Part shown: piece by piece, positions 7,421 through 16,393 of the stretch | How the letters are laid out: each line of letters begins with the position of its first letter | How positions within the stretch are numbered: position 1 is the stretch's first letter | Assembly: GCA_038237475.1 (NCBI GenBank) | Contig: JBBRYS010000007.1 | Span: forward strand, 186,001 to 250,000 | Length of the DNA: 64,000 nt | Origin: JAOAPY01 sp038237475 | Lineage (GTDB): Bacteria; Acidobacteriota; Blastocatellia; Pyrinomonadales; Pyrinomonadaceae | Direction of reading: 5' to 3' | Notes under the pieces: generated by a model | What the model saw: only the letters and a program-made list of their open reading frames with translations | Told to the model about the DNA's origin: nothing | The model's database searches: none | Position numbers and translations under genes: made by a program

Positions 7421-10387
7421 TTAATAGAGCACCTGCCGGAAAGCAGTTGGTTCGATGTATTGGAACTGCGGTGTCCCCGGAGGCAATCTGTCCGGTTGAC
7501 GGAAGGTCGCATCAAAAGCCCAGTTGCGCGACGGGGGTCTGTAAATATCGGCATTGGTGTTGTATTGGCCCATCGCCTGCGTTGAGTGATAAAGCGGAAT
7601 CAACGAGCCGACGAAATTGAAGCGCTGACTGTTCCAGTCCTCAAGGAACCGCGGAAAGTTATGCATACCACCATTCAACCGGGACTCATTGTTGTTCGGA
7701 GTGGTGGAGTAGTTGCCGGCGTCCGGCCCCGCGGCGGTGGCTGACAACGCTGACAGGTTGTTTCCAGCTATGACGCCGGCGCGGATCGAGGTTTCAGCGG
7801 TAACGCCGGGTAGGCCCCTGTCTCCGGGACGGTTGCTGACATTATCCGGATAGATGGCGCTGATGCTGTCAAACCATGTCTTGGAAAGAGGGAACAGGGC
7901 ATCGCTGACGATCGATGCAGGCACCTGGCTGCCCGTGTAGTAACACGGTTGAGTAGTGTCATTTAGACAGGAAAGCCCCGCCGCAGGAGCGACATTGATG
8001 CCTGTCGTATTGTAGTTGCCCCAGGTGTAAATCATGTTTTCGGACGCTACAGTAATGCCCAGAGTCGTGGACAGTTTTCCTGAGGCTCCGGTGATCTGTA
8101 GATTCTCAGCGTTGAACAACCGCACGGCGCGACGGAAGAACTTGCTTTTAGTCTTTGGCGATGCGGTATCTGTCGGATCAATATTAGTCCATGCAGCTAC
8201 GGTATTTGCTCGCGCGGTCCGTTCTGCAAGGGTACTGGCAGTGGTGGAACCGATGATGGAAGAAAGCGGGTCCGGCAATTCCGTCAGGTCTCGTTGGAGT
8301 GTGCCCTTTTTAGTGCCGGTGTCGATGACGTCTTCACCCGGATCAAGGTTTGGAGTGTAGCTTGAGGAGACGATTGGACCGTAGATGTCTTCGTTATCAA
8401 CCATTCCATTAGTGGTGCTCAGGGTTGTCCCGGTGGAGTCGACTTCAGACTTTATTCTGTCGCCGCGCCGGTCTGAGACGTAGAGAATGTACCCATCCGG
8501 GTGACCGATATTAGCCGATACGGCGTTAGTGCCGCTGAGGAGCGTCGTGTCGTAGACGCCGTCCAGCCAGCGAGCGAGGTTTCTCATGTTGATTTCCACG
8601 ATACTGGTCATGCCTCGTTCGTAAATGCTGTTGCCGGCCAGAGTGGTGTGGATGCGCCCTTCTCGTTCGTTATACATGTTGATGGGAACTATGCTGTTCC
8701 AGGTGCCGGCAGCTCCCGGAGTGTCCGATCGCCTGGACCTGCTTCCAGAGGTAGTATCGTCTATAACGCTTATCAAATAGCCGTAGACCGCGTCCTGAAC
8801 CGGCACGCCGCCTGAGGTCTTGATTTCTCCATCAGCTCCCATGCGCGTCTTCGTGACGATGTCAGTCAGGCAGTTCGTGTAAGTCGGTGATCCATTGAGT
8901 GCGGGATTGACAAGATTGCTGGCATCCCTGCTGCCCTGCAAGTAGGCCCCCCAAAGCGGGCGTTGCAAATTAACGATCGCATTTGGCTCGCCTTCGGTTA
9001 CACCCATGCTAAGGATCGTTTTCGTGACATCATAGGTAACGCCGTTAGCATCCACGATCTCAATCAAAATGCGTCCGACGATCCCTGCGCCGCCGGGGAT
9101 AATTCGTCCGCTCGCTGAAGTATCAGGCGTAGCGGGATTTCTGATATTGCGGACGGTATCGGCGCTATTGGTACCCGAACTTCCCTGGAGTACTTCCGTC
9201 GATGAAGTGTCGATGTACGAACCACTGTCAGCGACGCGCCAGAGTCCTTTGCCCCCGTTCAGCGTCAAGGGTTTGAAATAGTAAGTGTCGGAGGTATTAG
9301 TTTCTGATAGCTTCACGCCTTTGCCGGTGGGGATGCCGCTCGCGTCTGAGGCGGAAACAGCTTCGTCATCGAGCAGTATTCTGATCTCAGCTTTGGAGTG
9401 ATAGCGCGAGTCACCTAAGGTTGCGTCGTCATTTGGCATCCGCCGCTTGATGATTTCGCGTGTCGGATTGCCGTCCAGCTGCAGGGGCAGCAACAACGGC
9501 GCAATGCCCGTCGTTCTTGACAGGAGTTGGCCGCCGAACGTGGCCACCGAAGTCGTTTTCCAATTGGTATTAATCGTTCCAGTGGGCGAGCCGGGGAAAC
9601 TACCGGCTACATTGGGCCCCTGAAAGACACTCGCGGCGCCCTCGGCTAACGTGCCCGAGTTCATCGTGACGGTTCCAGCATGCGTAGCTCCGTTGCGGAC
9701 AACATCGCGCACCACTTCACTGGCCGACGTCACCTTATCAAGGAACCTCACGTTACCATTGAGATAAAGGTTTCCGTTGGCATGGACGCGCCCGTTAAAA
9801 GTGAATTGCGGACCAGGGTGGATCTCCATGTCCTCGTTACTGAACATGCCAAACTGAAAGATGGGAACCAGATAGTTATTCATCGTTCGCGTGAGATTGA
9901 CTTGCGCCGTTGCTGAGGTTGCGGTGGTGTTCAATGTATAGGGCGCGACGCTGGCGGTAAGGCCAACCAAAGGTCCATCCTGTACGGTAACAGTCGGATA
10001 AGAACCATTGGTGATGCCCTGAGTGGCTTGCATCGCTGCCAGGGTAGCGTTATCCAGCGCAATGCTCTGATTGAAGCTGAAACCCTCACTGGTTAAGTCC
10101 GGAGCAGACGCCGCGATATTGCTCATCTGGGAAGCCGAAGGCCGCGACGTACGCGCAAACAGGGTGCTGAAGTCACTGGTCATCTTCTCGATGCCTGCAG
10201 CTGCAGCATAAAACGCCTGGGTGCGATTAAGATCGCTGCCGGCCACACGCGTTTCGGTTTGCACGACGGCCAACACGGTCAGCGCAATAGCGCTGAGCAC
10301 AGCCAGCATAAGAATGGCGGTTGCCAGGGCCGCGCCACGTTCTGAATGGCGATGTCGGTGGGCTTGCTGTGAATAATCGGTTGTCAT
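7421..10387 (-). CDS. Giant PilX-like minor pilin/pilus-tip protein
   Basis: A 988-residue exported protein with a type IV pilin-like N-terminus. ERGAALATAILMLAVLSAIA forms the hydrophobic helix, followed by AGSDLNRTQAFYAAAAGIE, the PilX_N pattern. Normal PilX is about 150-200 residues. Here more than 850 extra residues follow, rich in Ser, Thr, Asn and Gly with many short beta-type segments, so they probably form an extracellular domain exposed at the pilus tip. Such proteins stand where PilX/PilY1 adhesins are found in other pilus operons. A good ribosome binding site (AGGAG, 6 bases before ATG) supports the start. The large domain matches no family that I recognise. Confidence 0.8.
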   Translation of the reverse strand: MTTDYSQQAHRHRHSERGAALATAILMLAVLSAIALTVLAVVQTETRVAGSDLNRTQAFYAAAAGIEKMTSDFSTLFARTSRPSASQMSNIAASAPDLTSEGFSFNQSIALDNATLAAMQATQGITNGSYPTVTVQDGPLVGLTASVAPYTLNTTATSATAQVNLTRTMNNYLVPIFQFGMFSNEDMEIHPGPQFTFNGRVHANGNLYLNGNVRFLDKVTSASEVVRDVVRNGATHAGTVTMNSGTLAEGAASVFQGPNVAGSFPGSPTGTINTNWKTTSVATFGGQLLSRTTGIAPLLLPLQLDGNPTREIIKRRMPNDDATLGDSRYHSKAEIRILLDDEAVSASDASGIPTGKGVKLSETNTSDTYYFKPLTLNGGKGLWRVADSGSYIDTSSTEVLQGSSGTNSADTVRNIRNPATPDTSASGRIIPGGAGIVGRILIEIVDANGVTYDVTKTILSMGVTEGEPNAIVNLQRPLWGAYLQGSRDASNLVNPALNGSPTYTNCLTDIVTKTRMGADGEIKTSGGVPVQDAVYGYLISVIDDTTSGSRSRRSDTPGAAGTWNSIVPINMYNEREGRIHTTLAGNSIYERGMTSIVEINMRNLARWLDGVYDTTLLSGTNAVSANIGHPDGYILYVSDRRGDRIKSEVDSTGTTLSTTNGMVDNEDIYGPIVSSSYTPNLDPGEDVIDTGTKKGTLQRDLTELPDPLSSIIGSTTASTLAERTARANTVAAWTNIDPTDTASPKTKSKFFRRAVRLFNAENLQITGASGKLSTTLGITVASENMIYTWGNYNTTGINVAPAAGLSCLNDTTQPCYYTGSQVPASIVSDALFPLSKTWFDSISAIYPDNVSNRPGDRGLPGVTAETSIRAGVIAGNNLSALSATAAGPDAGNYSTTPNNNESRLNGGMHNFPRFLEDWNSQRFNFVGSLIPLYHSTQAMGQYNTNADIYRPPSRNWAFDATFRQPDRLPPGTPQFQYIEPTAFRQVLY

Positions 10388-10424
10388 TAGTTCTCCTAAA
10401 ATTCCTTCAATCGATCTGGCCGCA

Positions 10425-11498
10425 TTATTGAGGCTGCGTTGCCTGACGAAATTGCATATTGCGCACGCTGGTGCTGGTGCTCATTGAAAGCTGTGATCTG
10501 TTCCCGCTCTGCAGTGCATGGGGTGTTTCTACCGTGACGGTGACCTCGACCTGACGGACGTTAATCCGGTCTGACTTCGTGGCCAGGGTGCCGGTTGGCT
10601 GCACCACGTTACCCGCCGCATCAGTCGCGTCCAGTGAATAATTGAACTGAACATTCAAAACGTGTTCGGCAATTATGCTTTCCCGAAATCCGGCGCAGGT
10701 GGTCGCGGGAGAGCACTTGGCGCCAAATACTCGCCTCATCAGCAAGTTGTTGGCGTTGACATAGTAGTGAACCATGCGCATTCGCTGCAGGGAGGTAGCT
10801 AACGTCCCGCTGCTCGAAATCAGTTTTATAAGATTTGCTGAACCGCTGAGGTTGAGACCATATGGATCCGTATTAAGAGTGAGAACTCGGGTCCCCGCGT
10901 TGATGGCGGTAACCGTGGCGAATGTGCCACCCAGGCTGGAACTCAGATAGTAGATTTCATTAACCGTGAATTGAGTCATGTCGGTCCCACTCGGAAGTGT
11001 AACCACGGTACCCGCAGCGTTGATGGTGGAAGGTGCAATAGGAATGAACTGCGGATCGATTTCCAGAATCGTCTGGCGATCAGTCAGATTCGGAGTCGCG
11101 AGAACAGTGGTAGCAGGCGACGCCCCGACCACGGCCGTTCCCGCCGGAACTTCATTATCTGTGGTCAGAATGCCAAGGTTGAGCACTCCGGCCGGCAAAC
11201 CTGTGTCAACTATCGGACTCAAGGTGATGTAGTTAGAGGTGAAAACGGTGGGGACATAGATCATGCTGACCCCTTTAAGCCCATCACCGGCGTTCATCAG
11301 ATCACGGTTGATGAACTCCTGAGCCGTACGCAAGCTTTGTTGCGCATCTGTCAACTCATAATTGGCCGTGGAGATGACCATTGAGCTTTTCATCAAACTC
11401 ACCACTGCGGACGAGACCAGCACCATGACGGTGATCGCGATCATCATCTCGATGAGTGAAAAGCCTGCTTGATTTCGGTTGGTACGCTTGCGCTGCAT
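10425..11498 (-). CDS. PilW-type minor pilin
   Basis: A 357-residue prepilin. The start is taken as ATG 11498 because GAGG lies 6 bases before it; an in-frame TTG upstream lacks such a site. The N-terminus has basic residues and the cleavage motif AG|FSLIEMMIAITVMV, in which the mature protein would begin at Phe and carries Glu at position 5. The C-terminal part contains the ECF/Cys region CSPATTCAGF and the PilW-like RQVEVTVTVETP. It lies between the PilV-like and PilX-like genes, matching the normal fimT-pilV-pilW-pilX order. Confidence 0.88.
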   Translation of the reverse strand: MQRKRTNRNQAGFSLIEMMIAITVMVLVSSAVVSLMKSSMVISTANYELTDAQQSLRTAQEFINRDLMNAGDGLKGVSMIYVPTVFTSNYITLSPIVDTGLPAGVLNLGILTTDNEVPAGTAVVGASPATTVLATPNLTDRQTILEIDPQFIPIAPSTINAAGTVVTLPSGTDMTQFTVNEIYYLSSSLGGTFATVTAINAGTRVLTLNTDPYGLNLSGSANLIKLISSSGTLATSLQRMRMVHYYVNANNLLMRRVFGAKCSPATTCAGFRESIIAEHVLNVQFNYSLDATDAAGNVVQPTGTLATKSDRINVRQVEVTVTVETPHALQSGNRSQLSMSTSTSVRNMQFRQATQPQ

Positions 11499-11546
11499 AG
11501 TTAGCCTCAAGATGTCCGGACTAAGCTTAGGGTCGACCCTTCGGGC

Positions 11547-12158
11547 TTAGGGAATGTAGTTGCTGTGTGCGTCATCGTTCAGATAACTGATGCCGACGAG
11601 CTCTTTCTGCTCGCCGCCGTTGGGGCCATAGCGAAGGGTTACCTGAATCTTCTTAAGCAAAGGATTGAGATCGGTGATCAAAATCTGACGGTAAATTCCG
11701 GGCCGGGCGCGCGTCAGATCCCTGACGTCGTCGGCAGTGCCATAAGTTCCGTCTGGACCAGGTGCGGTGCTCAAGTCATCGGCAGTTCCAAAGATACCGT
11801 CAGGACCCGGCACGGTAGATACGTCTCGAAAGTCAGAAGGAAAACCAGGAAAACTGCTGCCTGAGACCTGGGAATTCGAGATTTCCCGAAAATTCAGCTG
11901 GCCGGTATTTCTCAAGGTCTCCATTTGCTCGAGCGCTGAAACAATCAGCATTTTCGAGTTAGTGACACCGCGACCCCGATTGCTGGCCATGAGCGCGTAG
12001 CTGATTGCCGAGGCTACTCCGAGCAATCCCACTGTCAGAATGACCATCGCGACCACCATCTCGAGCAGTGAAAAACCGGCTTCCGATGAGTGAGCTCTCC
12101 TGGTGCGTGAGAATGAATAATTACTCAATGTAACCACTGGCGTTGGCGTTTGCCACAT
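11547..12158 (-). CDS. PilV-type minor pilin
   Basis: A prepilin of up to 203 residues with the cleavage motif AG|FSLLEMVVAMVILTVGLLG. The reading frame overlaps the end of the FimT-like gene by 38 bases. An alternative TTG start at 12128 would reduce the overlap to 8 bases, so the true start is uncertain. The middle contains two copies of a PGPDGxxGTADD unit, a repeat rich in Asp and Gly that could bind calcium. This insertion is not part of the basic PilV family. It is cotranscribed with the other minor pilins. Confidence 0.85.
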   Translation of the reverse strand: MWQTPTPVVTLSNYSFSRTRRAHSSEAGFSLLEMVVAMVILTVGLLGVASAISYALMASNRGRGVTNSKMLIVSALEQMETLRNTGQLNFREISNSQVSGSSFPGFPSDFRDVSTVPGPDGIFGTADDLSTAPGPDGTYGTADDVRDLTRARPGIYRQILITDLNPLLKKIQVTLRYGPNGGEQKELVGISYLNDDAHSNYIP

Positions 12159-12810
12159 TTGCGGTATACCTCCAAATTTTCACCCTGCCTGAGGCGCCGC
12201 GAACCGTGATGGCCGAGGCAGTTCCTTGCGATGCTTGATTGTTGTAGATGAAAAGCCCTTTATCAACGGGGTTGTTGCTGGTGTCGACCACCTGACCTTC
12301 CGGCTGAAAGGTGATGTTTAGCTTGCCTCCCGACAGAGAAGTCCCGGTCACGCCGTCAACACTGGTCGGAGCTCCTGCTAATCCGCTGGGAATTCCCGTA
12401 ACCATCTCTGAGCCGGCGAGTCCGCCCTGATTGAGTGAGACAGCCGCGACCACCCTGCTCCCCACATTACTCGGGTAAGCCGAGTCGCTCAGGGCCGCAG
12501 GTCCCGCTGGAATTGGGCCAATGACTTTGATTTGCTTAGTTGCGTCATCGTATTGAAACGTGAAAGCCACGCGCCGCAACGTGCCCGACGGTGTTGCGCC
12601 TGATTGCGCCAGCGCGAGCTGTCGCGCATAGCGCATTTGAGTCATGATTTCGCGAGTCACCGCTGTCGAACGTGTTAGCCGGCGTTGGCTGATCAACTGG
12701 GGGACGGCGATCGCCGTCAGGACCGCTGCTATTGCAACTACGGTAACAAGCTCAATTATCGAAAAGCCCGCGACCTCGGACCGCGCTCTCTGGTGAATCT
12801 CTTCTCTCAT
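12121..12810 (-). CDS. FimT/GspH-type pseudopilin, first gene of the pilin operon
   Basis: A prepilin-like protein of 229 residues. ATG 12810 is chosen over an in-frame TTG upstream; a GAAGG site lies 10 bases before the ATG. The motif AG|FSIIELVTVVAIAAVLTAIA is a prepilin peptidase site with Glu at position 5. The downstream part (QMRYARQLALAQSG, then TFQYDD) fits the GspH/FimT family, which initiates minor pilin assembly. It is the first gene after the sigma-54 promoter at 12867-12883 and is overlapped by the pilV-like gene. Confidence 0.88.
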   Translation of the reverse strand: MREEIHQRARSEVAGFSIIELVTVVAIAAVLTAIAVPQLISQRRLTRSTAVTREIMTQMRYARQLALAQSGATPSGTLRRVAFTFQYDDATKQIKVIGPIPAGPAALSDSAYPSNVGSRVVAAVSLNQGGLAGSEMVTGIPSGLAGAPTSVDGVTGTSLSGGKLNITFQPEGQVVDTSNNPVDKGLFIYNNQASQGTASAITVRGASGRVKIWRYTANVANANASGYIE

Positions 12811-12866
12811 AGTTTCAGTTACCTTCAATGGCTATTCGCGTCCGGACAATCCGGCGTACCCTACAT

Positions 12867-12883
12867 GGCAATGACCGTACCAA
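12867..12883 (-). promoter_or_regulatory. Sigma-54 (-24/-12) promoter of the pilin operon
   Basis: On the minus strand the sequence TTGGTACGGTCATTGCC fits the sigma-54 consensus YTGGCACGRNNNTTGCW at all but two defined positions. GG and GC are exactly 10 bases apart. It would start transcription near 12856, giving a leader of about 46 bases before the FimT-like ATG. Pilin genes are often under sigma-54 control in other bacteria. Confidence 0.7.
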
Positions 12884-13086
12884 TAACAGGAGTTTGGTCT
12901 AAGTCTCATTATTTCTTCAGTTACCTTTCAGGTGATCAGTCTGCCGATTAAGACGGAGGAAGCAATCTGTTTCCTGAGGTAACAGCTCTGGAAGCCGACT
13001 TCCTACGCGATCCACGACCTGTAGTCTCGGCTTTTGCGGAATCTGGCTGGCTTTTGATGTTTACGATTCACGTGGGTTTGGTTCAA

Positions 13087-13200
13087 TCATCGCTGCTGAA
13101 GCGATGACAAGTTCACCCGGTCTTGCGCAGTGCCGCACGCAGCGCTCGAAACGGGTGGAAAGCGCCCCGGCGGTCTCAGGATCGTCGGGGCGCAAATTTT
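13087..13200 (+). ncRNA. Candidate structured small RNA with terminator
   Basis: Three hairpins follow each other on the plus strand. The first is an 8-bp perfect stem with a 5-base loop (13087-13107). The second is CACCCG/CGGGTG with an inner TGCG/CGCA helix (13114-13157). The third is GCGCCCCG/CGGGGCGC (13162-13193), followed by AAATTTTT. The last hairpin looks like a terminator, but no plus-strand gene precedes it, so the transcript would be a non-coding RNA of unknown 5' end. I cannot assign it to a known RNA family. Confidence 0.4.
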
Positions 13201-13560
13201 TGCCAGGCGATCAGATCTTGGGAGTGAAAAAAAAAGAGCAACTTGTTCGCGACTAGTTGAACCAGCTCGAATAGCTGGCGATCACCACGACCGGTGCTAT
13301 CGAGAAGATCGACGCAGGACGTTTGTAGTGTTCCTGCCGGACGACTCCTGCTCAATCCCAAACGATTAGCGATGCGCTGCCTCGTAATGAAATTAAGCTC
13401 GTGCGCAACCTCATTTAGTCTTCTCCCGGCGATACTGCAACCAGTCCGCCAGCCGGGCCCTTGCAGTTTTCAGAGGCTACGATCAACCACTCCTTCGCCT
13501 TATGAATGCGTTGACAACGCTCCAAGCAGACTCATAGAATCGCTGCATTGAAAGATCAAA

Positions 13561-14232
13561 GTGCAACGCGACGATCATCAGCCTGTCACGATTGAAAAAG
13601 TTCGCGCCGTCCACAAGGCGCGACGCAAAGAGATCCGCACCCGTCTCGCAGAGTTCGCCGAAGTCTGGCGTTCGGGTTCGGACAGCCGGCTTTGGGAAGA
13701 ACTGGTCTTTTGTATCTTTACCGCGGGCGCCTCGGCACGAATGGGTTACAAATCCATTGAAGCCGTCAGATCTTTGCTGTGGGAGGGAAGCTCGGAAGAA
13801 ATGAGTGAAGCGCTGAAAGCGACCGGCGCCCATCGTTTCCCCAACGCTCGCCCCGGATACATCGTCGTAACGCGAGACTTTCTGCGGCGACACTGCAGGA
13901 TGCAACTCCGGGAGACGTTACTCAATTTTTCCGATCCCCTGGAACGACGTGATTGGCTGGCCGGCGAACGCGGAATCAAAGGCTTGGGCTATAAAGAGTC
14001 CAGCCATTTTCTGCGCAACGTCGGTTTGAAGGGTTACGCAATTCTTGACAAGCATGTATTGCACTGTCTGACAGATCTCGGTGTTGTAGATTCTCCCCGT
14101 CCGCCCACAACCCGATCCCGTTATTTGGAACTGGAGGAAAAGTTGCGGCAATTCGCCGGTGCTGCCGGCATCGATTTTGACGAACTTGATCTAGTACTCT
14201 GGTCCATGAAAACGGGTGAGGTGTTGAAATAG
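13561..14232 (+). CDS. ogg: 8-oxoguanine DNA glycosylase/AP lyase, archaeal Ogg (Ogg2) type
   Basis: It removes oxidised guanine from DNA and cleaves the strand at the abasic site. The 223-residue frame starts with GTG. It matches the Methanocaldococcus-type Ogg over its length: a helix-hairpin-helix IKGLGYKESSHFLRNVG with the catalytic Lys, then AILDKHVL with the catalytic Asp, and the conserved end ELDLVLWSMKTGEVLK. The length is normal for this family, which is common in archaea and scattered in bacteria. A TPR-protease gene follows after 62 bases on the same strand. Confidence 0.93.
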   Translation: MQRDDHQPVTIEKVRAVHKARRKEIRTRLAEFAEVWRSGSDSRLWEELVFCIFTAGASARMGYKSIEAVRSLLWEGSSEEMSEALKATGAHRFPNARPGYIVVTRDFLRRHCRMQLRETLLNFSDPLERRDWLAGERGIKGLGYKESSHFLRNVGLKGYAILDKHVLHCLTDLGVVDSPRPPTTRSRYLELEEKLRQFAGAAGIDFDELDLVLWSMKTGEVLK

Positions 14233-14294
14233 GGAAGTGCAGTTTGTGAGTAGTCCATTGCCACCGGCGCCCTGGACCACTCGAGGGAAAAGCC

Positions 14295-15908
14295 ATGAGG
14301 TGGAGTCGTTTCCCAGCAACCCTTCGCAGGCTGATGATCGTAATTTTGGCCGCCCTTGCTATTTGGCTGGCCGCACCCACGCCCGTCGCAGCAGTTTTTG
14401 ACAACGCGCGCAATCGTGCAGAAAAAGCATTACGCGCCGGCGATTACAGCGAGGCAGAACGGATTTACCGCGAGCTTTTAAGTCGCAACGCCCACGACCT
14501 CAACGCCAGGCTCGGTTTGAGTCAGGCTTTATTAAAGCAGCGCAACATCCAGGATGCCTACGATCACGCCGCCCGCGTGCTGGTTGCTGATCCATTGTCT
14601 GCCCGCGCCCATACTCTGCTGGGCTCTGCCATTCTCGCGGCCGGAGGGTTTCGCGAGTCAGTCGAAGAGTTTCGCACCGCGCTCAGTCTCGACGAAAATG
14701 AAGCGATGGCGATAGCAGGCCTGGCGATGATCGACTTTTATGAAAATCGATCCGAGGCGGCAATTCGCGGTCTGCAGCGAGCGGCATTCCTCGCTCCCAA
14801 CGAACCTGACTATGTATTCAATCTCGGGCAGGCAGCGGCTCGCGTCGAGAATTATAAAGCTGCAGCTGAGGCTTATGAACGTTTTTTGGTCATTGCGCCC
14901 AAGACGGATGAAGATCGGCGCGCGCGTATTCGGGGTCTGATTGATTTTCTGCGATATCTGGGGCAGCAGAAGTCGCTTTACGGTCTTGATGGCGCTAGTC
15001 GCACCACCATTCCTTTTGAAGCAGTGGACAGTCGGCCGGTTCTGCTGGTTCGGGTTAATAACGAGAAAACACCATTGCGATTTGTGCTGGATACCGGCTC
15101 AGGTATGTGTGTCATTTCCGAGGAAACCGCAAAACGCCTCGGCTTGCGGGCGGTGGCCCGAGGGGGCATGGCTCGCGCGGTGGGCGGGGCCGGCCGTTTT
15201 GAAATTGTTTACGGTTTTCTTTCATCGCTCGCGATAGGCGACGTCGAAGTAAACAATGTCCCTGTCTACATCCGCCACTTCTACGATACCCATGTTCCGG
15301 TAGATGGATACCTGGGGGTATCGGTGATCTCAAAGTTCATTGCCTCACTCGATTATGGCGACCATAGCTTTACACTCGTGCGCCAGCGTTCCTCAAATAC
15401 CTCCGATCCCTGGAATCTAACGCCGACTTCCGACTCGCGATCCTCAGCACCTGCATTGCCGGCGGCTGGAATAGAAATTCCACTGCGCACCACTTCAAGT
15501 GGATTTTTGAGCGGTGAGGTTCGCCTCGACGGCGTCGATCAGTTCTGGAACTTCATCATTGACACTGGAGCAAGTGTCTCAGTAGTCGCGGAGAAACTTG
15601 CAGCCGTCAATGAAATCAGCAATTATCCTCAGGCAGCGTCGATGCGGGTATACGGCGCAGCCGGGGTCGCCGAAAATGTTAAGACACTCGTGTTGCCTCG
15701 CGTCATGCTGGGCTCGATGTCACAGGATAAAGTTAATGCAGCCGTGCTTGATCTTGATCCGGTGAATGAGACTGCGGGCTTCCGGCAAAGTGGCATACTG
15801 GGCGCGAATTTTCTAAAGTATTTTCGAGTAACGTTTGACTTTCGCAGAGGTGTCCTCAGGCTTGAGCCTTTGAAACGGAACGATGGTCTGAAGCCTGAAG
15901 AGATGTAA
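14295..15908 (+). CDS. Exported TPR protein with two retropepsin-like aspartyl protease domains
   Basis: A 537-residue protein with a signal peptide (1-33, ending near PVAAV). Residues 36-205 are TPR units (AEKALRAGDYSEAERIYREL and similar). Two retropepsin-like domains follow. The first has VLDTGSGMCVIS with D266, the second IIDTGASVSVVA with D423. Each has a downstream Gly-Leu/Ile region. Retropepsins are normally homodimers with one Asp per chain, so two halves in one chain could form a complete active site within the protein. ATG with GAGGGA upstream. The substrate is unknown. Confidence 0.85.
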   Translation: MRWSRFPATLRRLMIVILAALAIWLAAPTPVAAVFDNARNRAEKALRAGDYSEAERIYRELLSRNAHDLNARLGLSQALLKQRNIQDAYDHAARVLVADPLSARAHTLLGSAILAAGGFRESVEEFRTALSLDENEAMAIAGLAMIDFYENRSEAAIRGLQRAAFLAPNEPDYVFNLGQAAARVENYKAAAEAYERFLVIAPKTDEDRRARIRGLIDFLRYLGQQKSLYGLDGASRTTIPFEAVDSRPVLLVRVNNEKTPLRFVLDTGSGMCVISEETAKRLGLRAVARGGMARAVGGAGRFEIVYGFLSSLAIGDVEVNNVPVYIRHFYDTHVPVDGYLGVSVISKFIASLDYGDHSFTLVRQRSSNTSDPWNLTPTSDSRSSAPALPAAGIEIPLRTTSSGFLSGEVRLDGVDQFWNFIIDTGASVSVVAEKLAAVNEISNYPQAASMRVYGAAGVAENVKTLVLPRVMLGSMSQDKVNAAVLDLDPVNETAGFRQSGILGANFLKYFRVTFDFRRGVLRLEPLKRNDGLKPEEM

Positions 15909-15916
15909 GCAAAGCA

Positions 15917-16393
15917 ATGAAACCAAGTTTGTATTTGGAGACTTCTGTGATTGGCGCATATCTCGATAATGGCGAGCCGTTTCGCCGCGATCTCACGATT
16001 CGCTGGTGGGAGCATGAGATGGCAGATTACCGGGCCGTGGTTTCACCACTGGTGTCTCGCGAGTTGGAACGGGTGCCGGAGCCACATCGGAGTTCTTATC
16101 TGAATCTGATTAGTAAGCTGGAACAGGTGGAACTGACTGAAGAGGCTTCGATACTTGCGGACGGGTATGTGTCGCGAGGAATCTTTCATCGCAAGTACAT
16201 CGCGGATGCCTTGCACGTAGCCATTGCCTCTTGTCACAAGCTAGACTACTTAGTGACCTGGAATTTTGGCCATTTGGCTAACGTGCGGCGACAGGCCCGC
16301 ATTCGATTGTTCAATACCGCGGCAGGATTTTTTGTGCCGATGATTGTGACGCCGGAATTTCTTGTTTCGGAAGCGACTGAAGTCGTTAAATGA
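15917..16393 (+). CDS. PIN-domain protein, possible VapC-like toxin
   Basis: A 158-residue protein of the PIN nuclease fold. It begins with a beta strand and LETSVIGAYLDN, where the usual first Asp is Glu. It then has RELERVPE, the helix YIADALHVAIASCHKLDYLVTWN with Asp in the third acidic position, and a C-terminal RIRLFN strand. PIN domains cleave RNA with metal ions bound by these acidic residues. It starts 9 bases after the TPR-protease stop. A small acidic/basic frame (16527-16748) may be its antitoxin. A housekeeping PIN role cannot be excluded. Confidence 0.75.
   Translation: MKPSLYLETSVIGAYLDNGEPFRRDLTIRWWEHEMADYRAVVSPLVSRELERVPEPHRSSYLNLISKLEQVELTEEASILADGYVSRGIFHRKYIADALHVAIASCHKLDYLVTWNFGHLANVRRQARIRLFNTAAGFFVPMIVTPEFLVSEATEVVK

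Larger units (their letters stand above)
12811..13560. other. 750-base region upstream of the pilin operon and of ogg
   Basis: It lies between two divergent genes. It contains the sigma-54 promoter (12867-12883), an AGGAA/TTCCT inverted repeat near 12957-12975, a series of hairpins (13087-13200) ending in a T-run, and another small hairpin (CCAGCT/AGCTGG, 13261-13277). Short open frames exist, but none has a start site or composition that I trust. Confidence 0.6.

Noticed and set aside
13176..13361. Small minus-strand frame upstream of ogg
   Set aside because: It has no ribosome site or similarity, and it overlaps hairpins of the candidate RNA.
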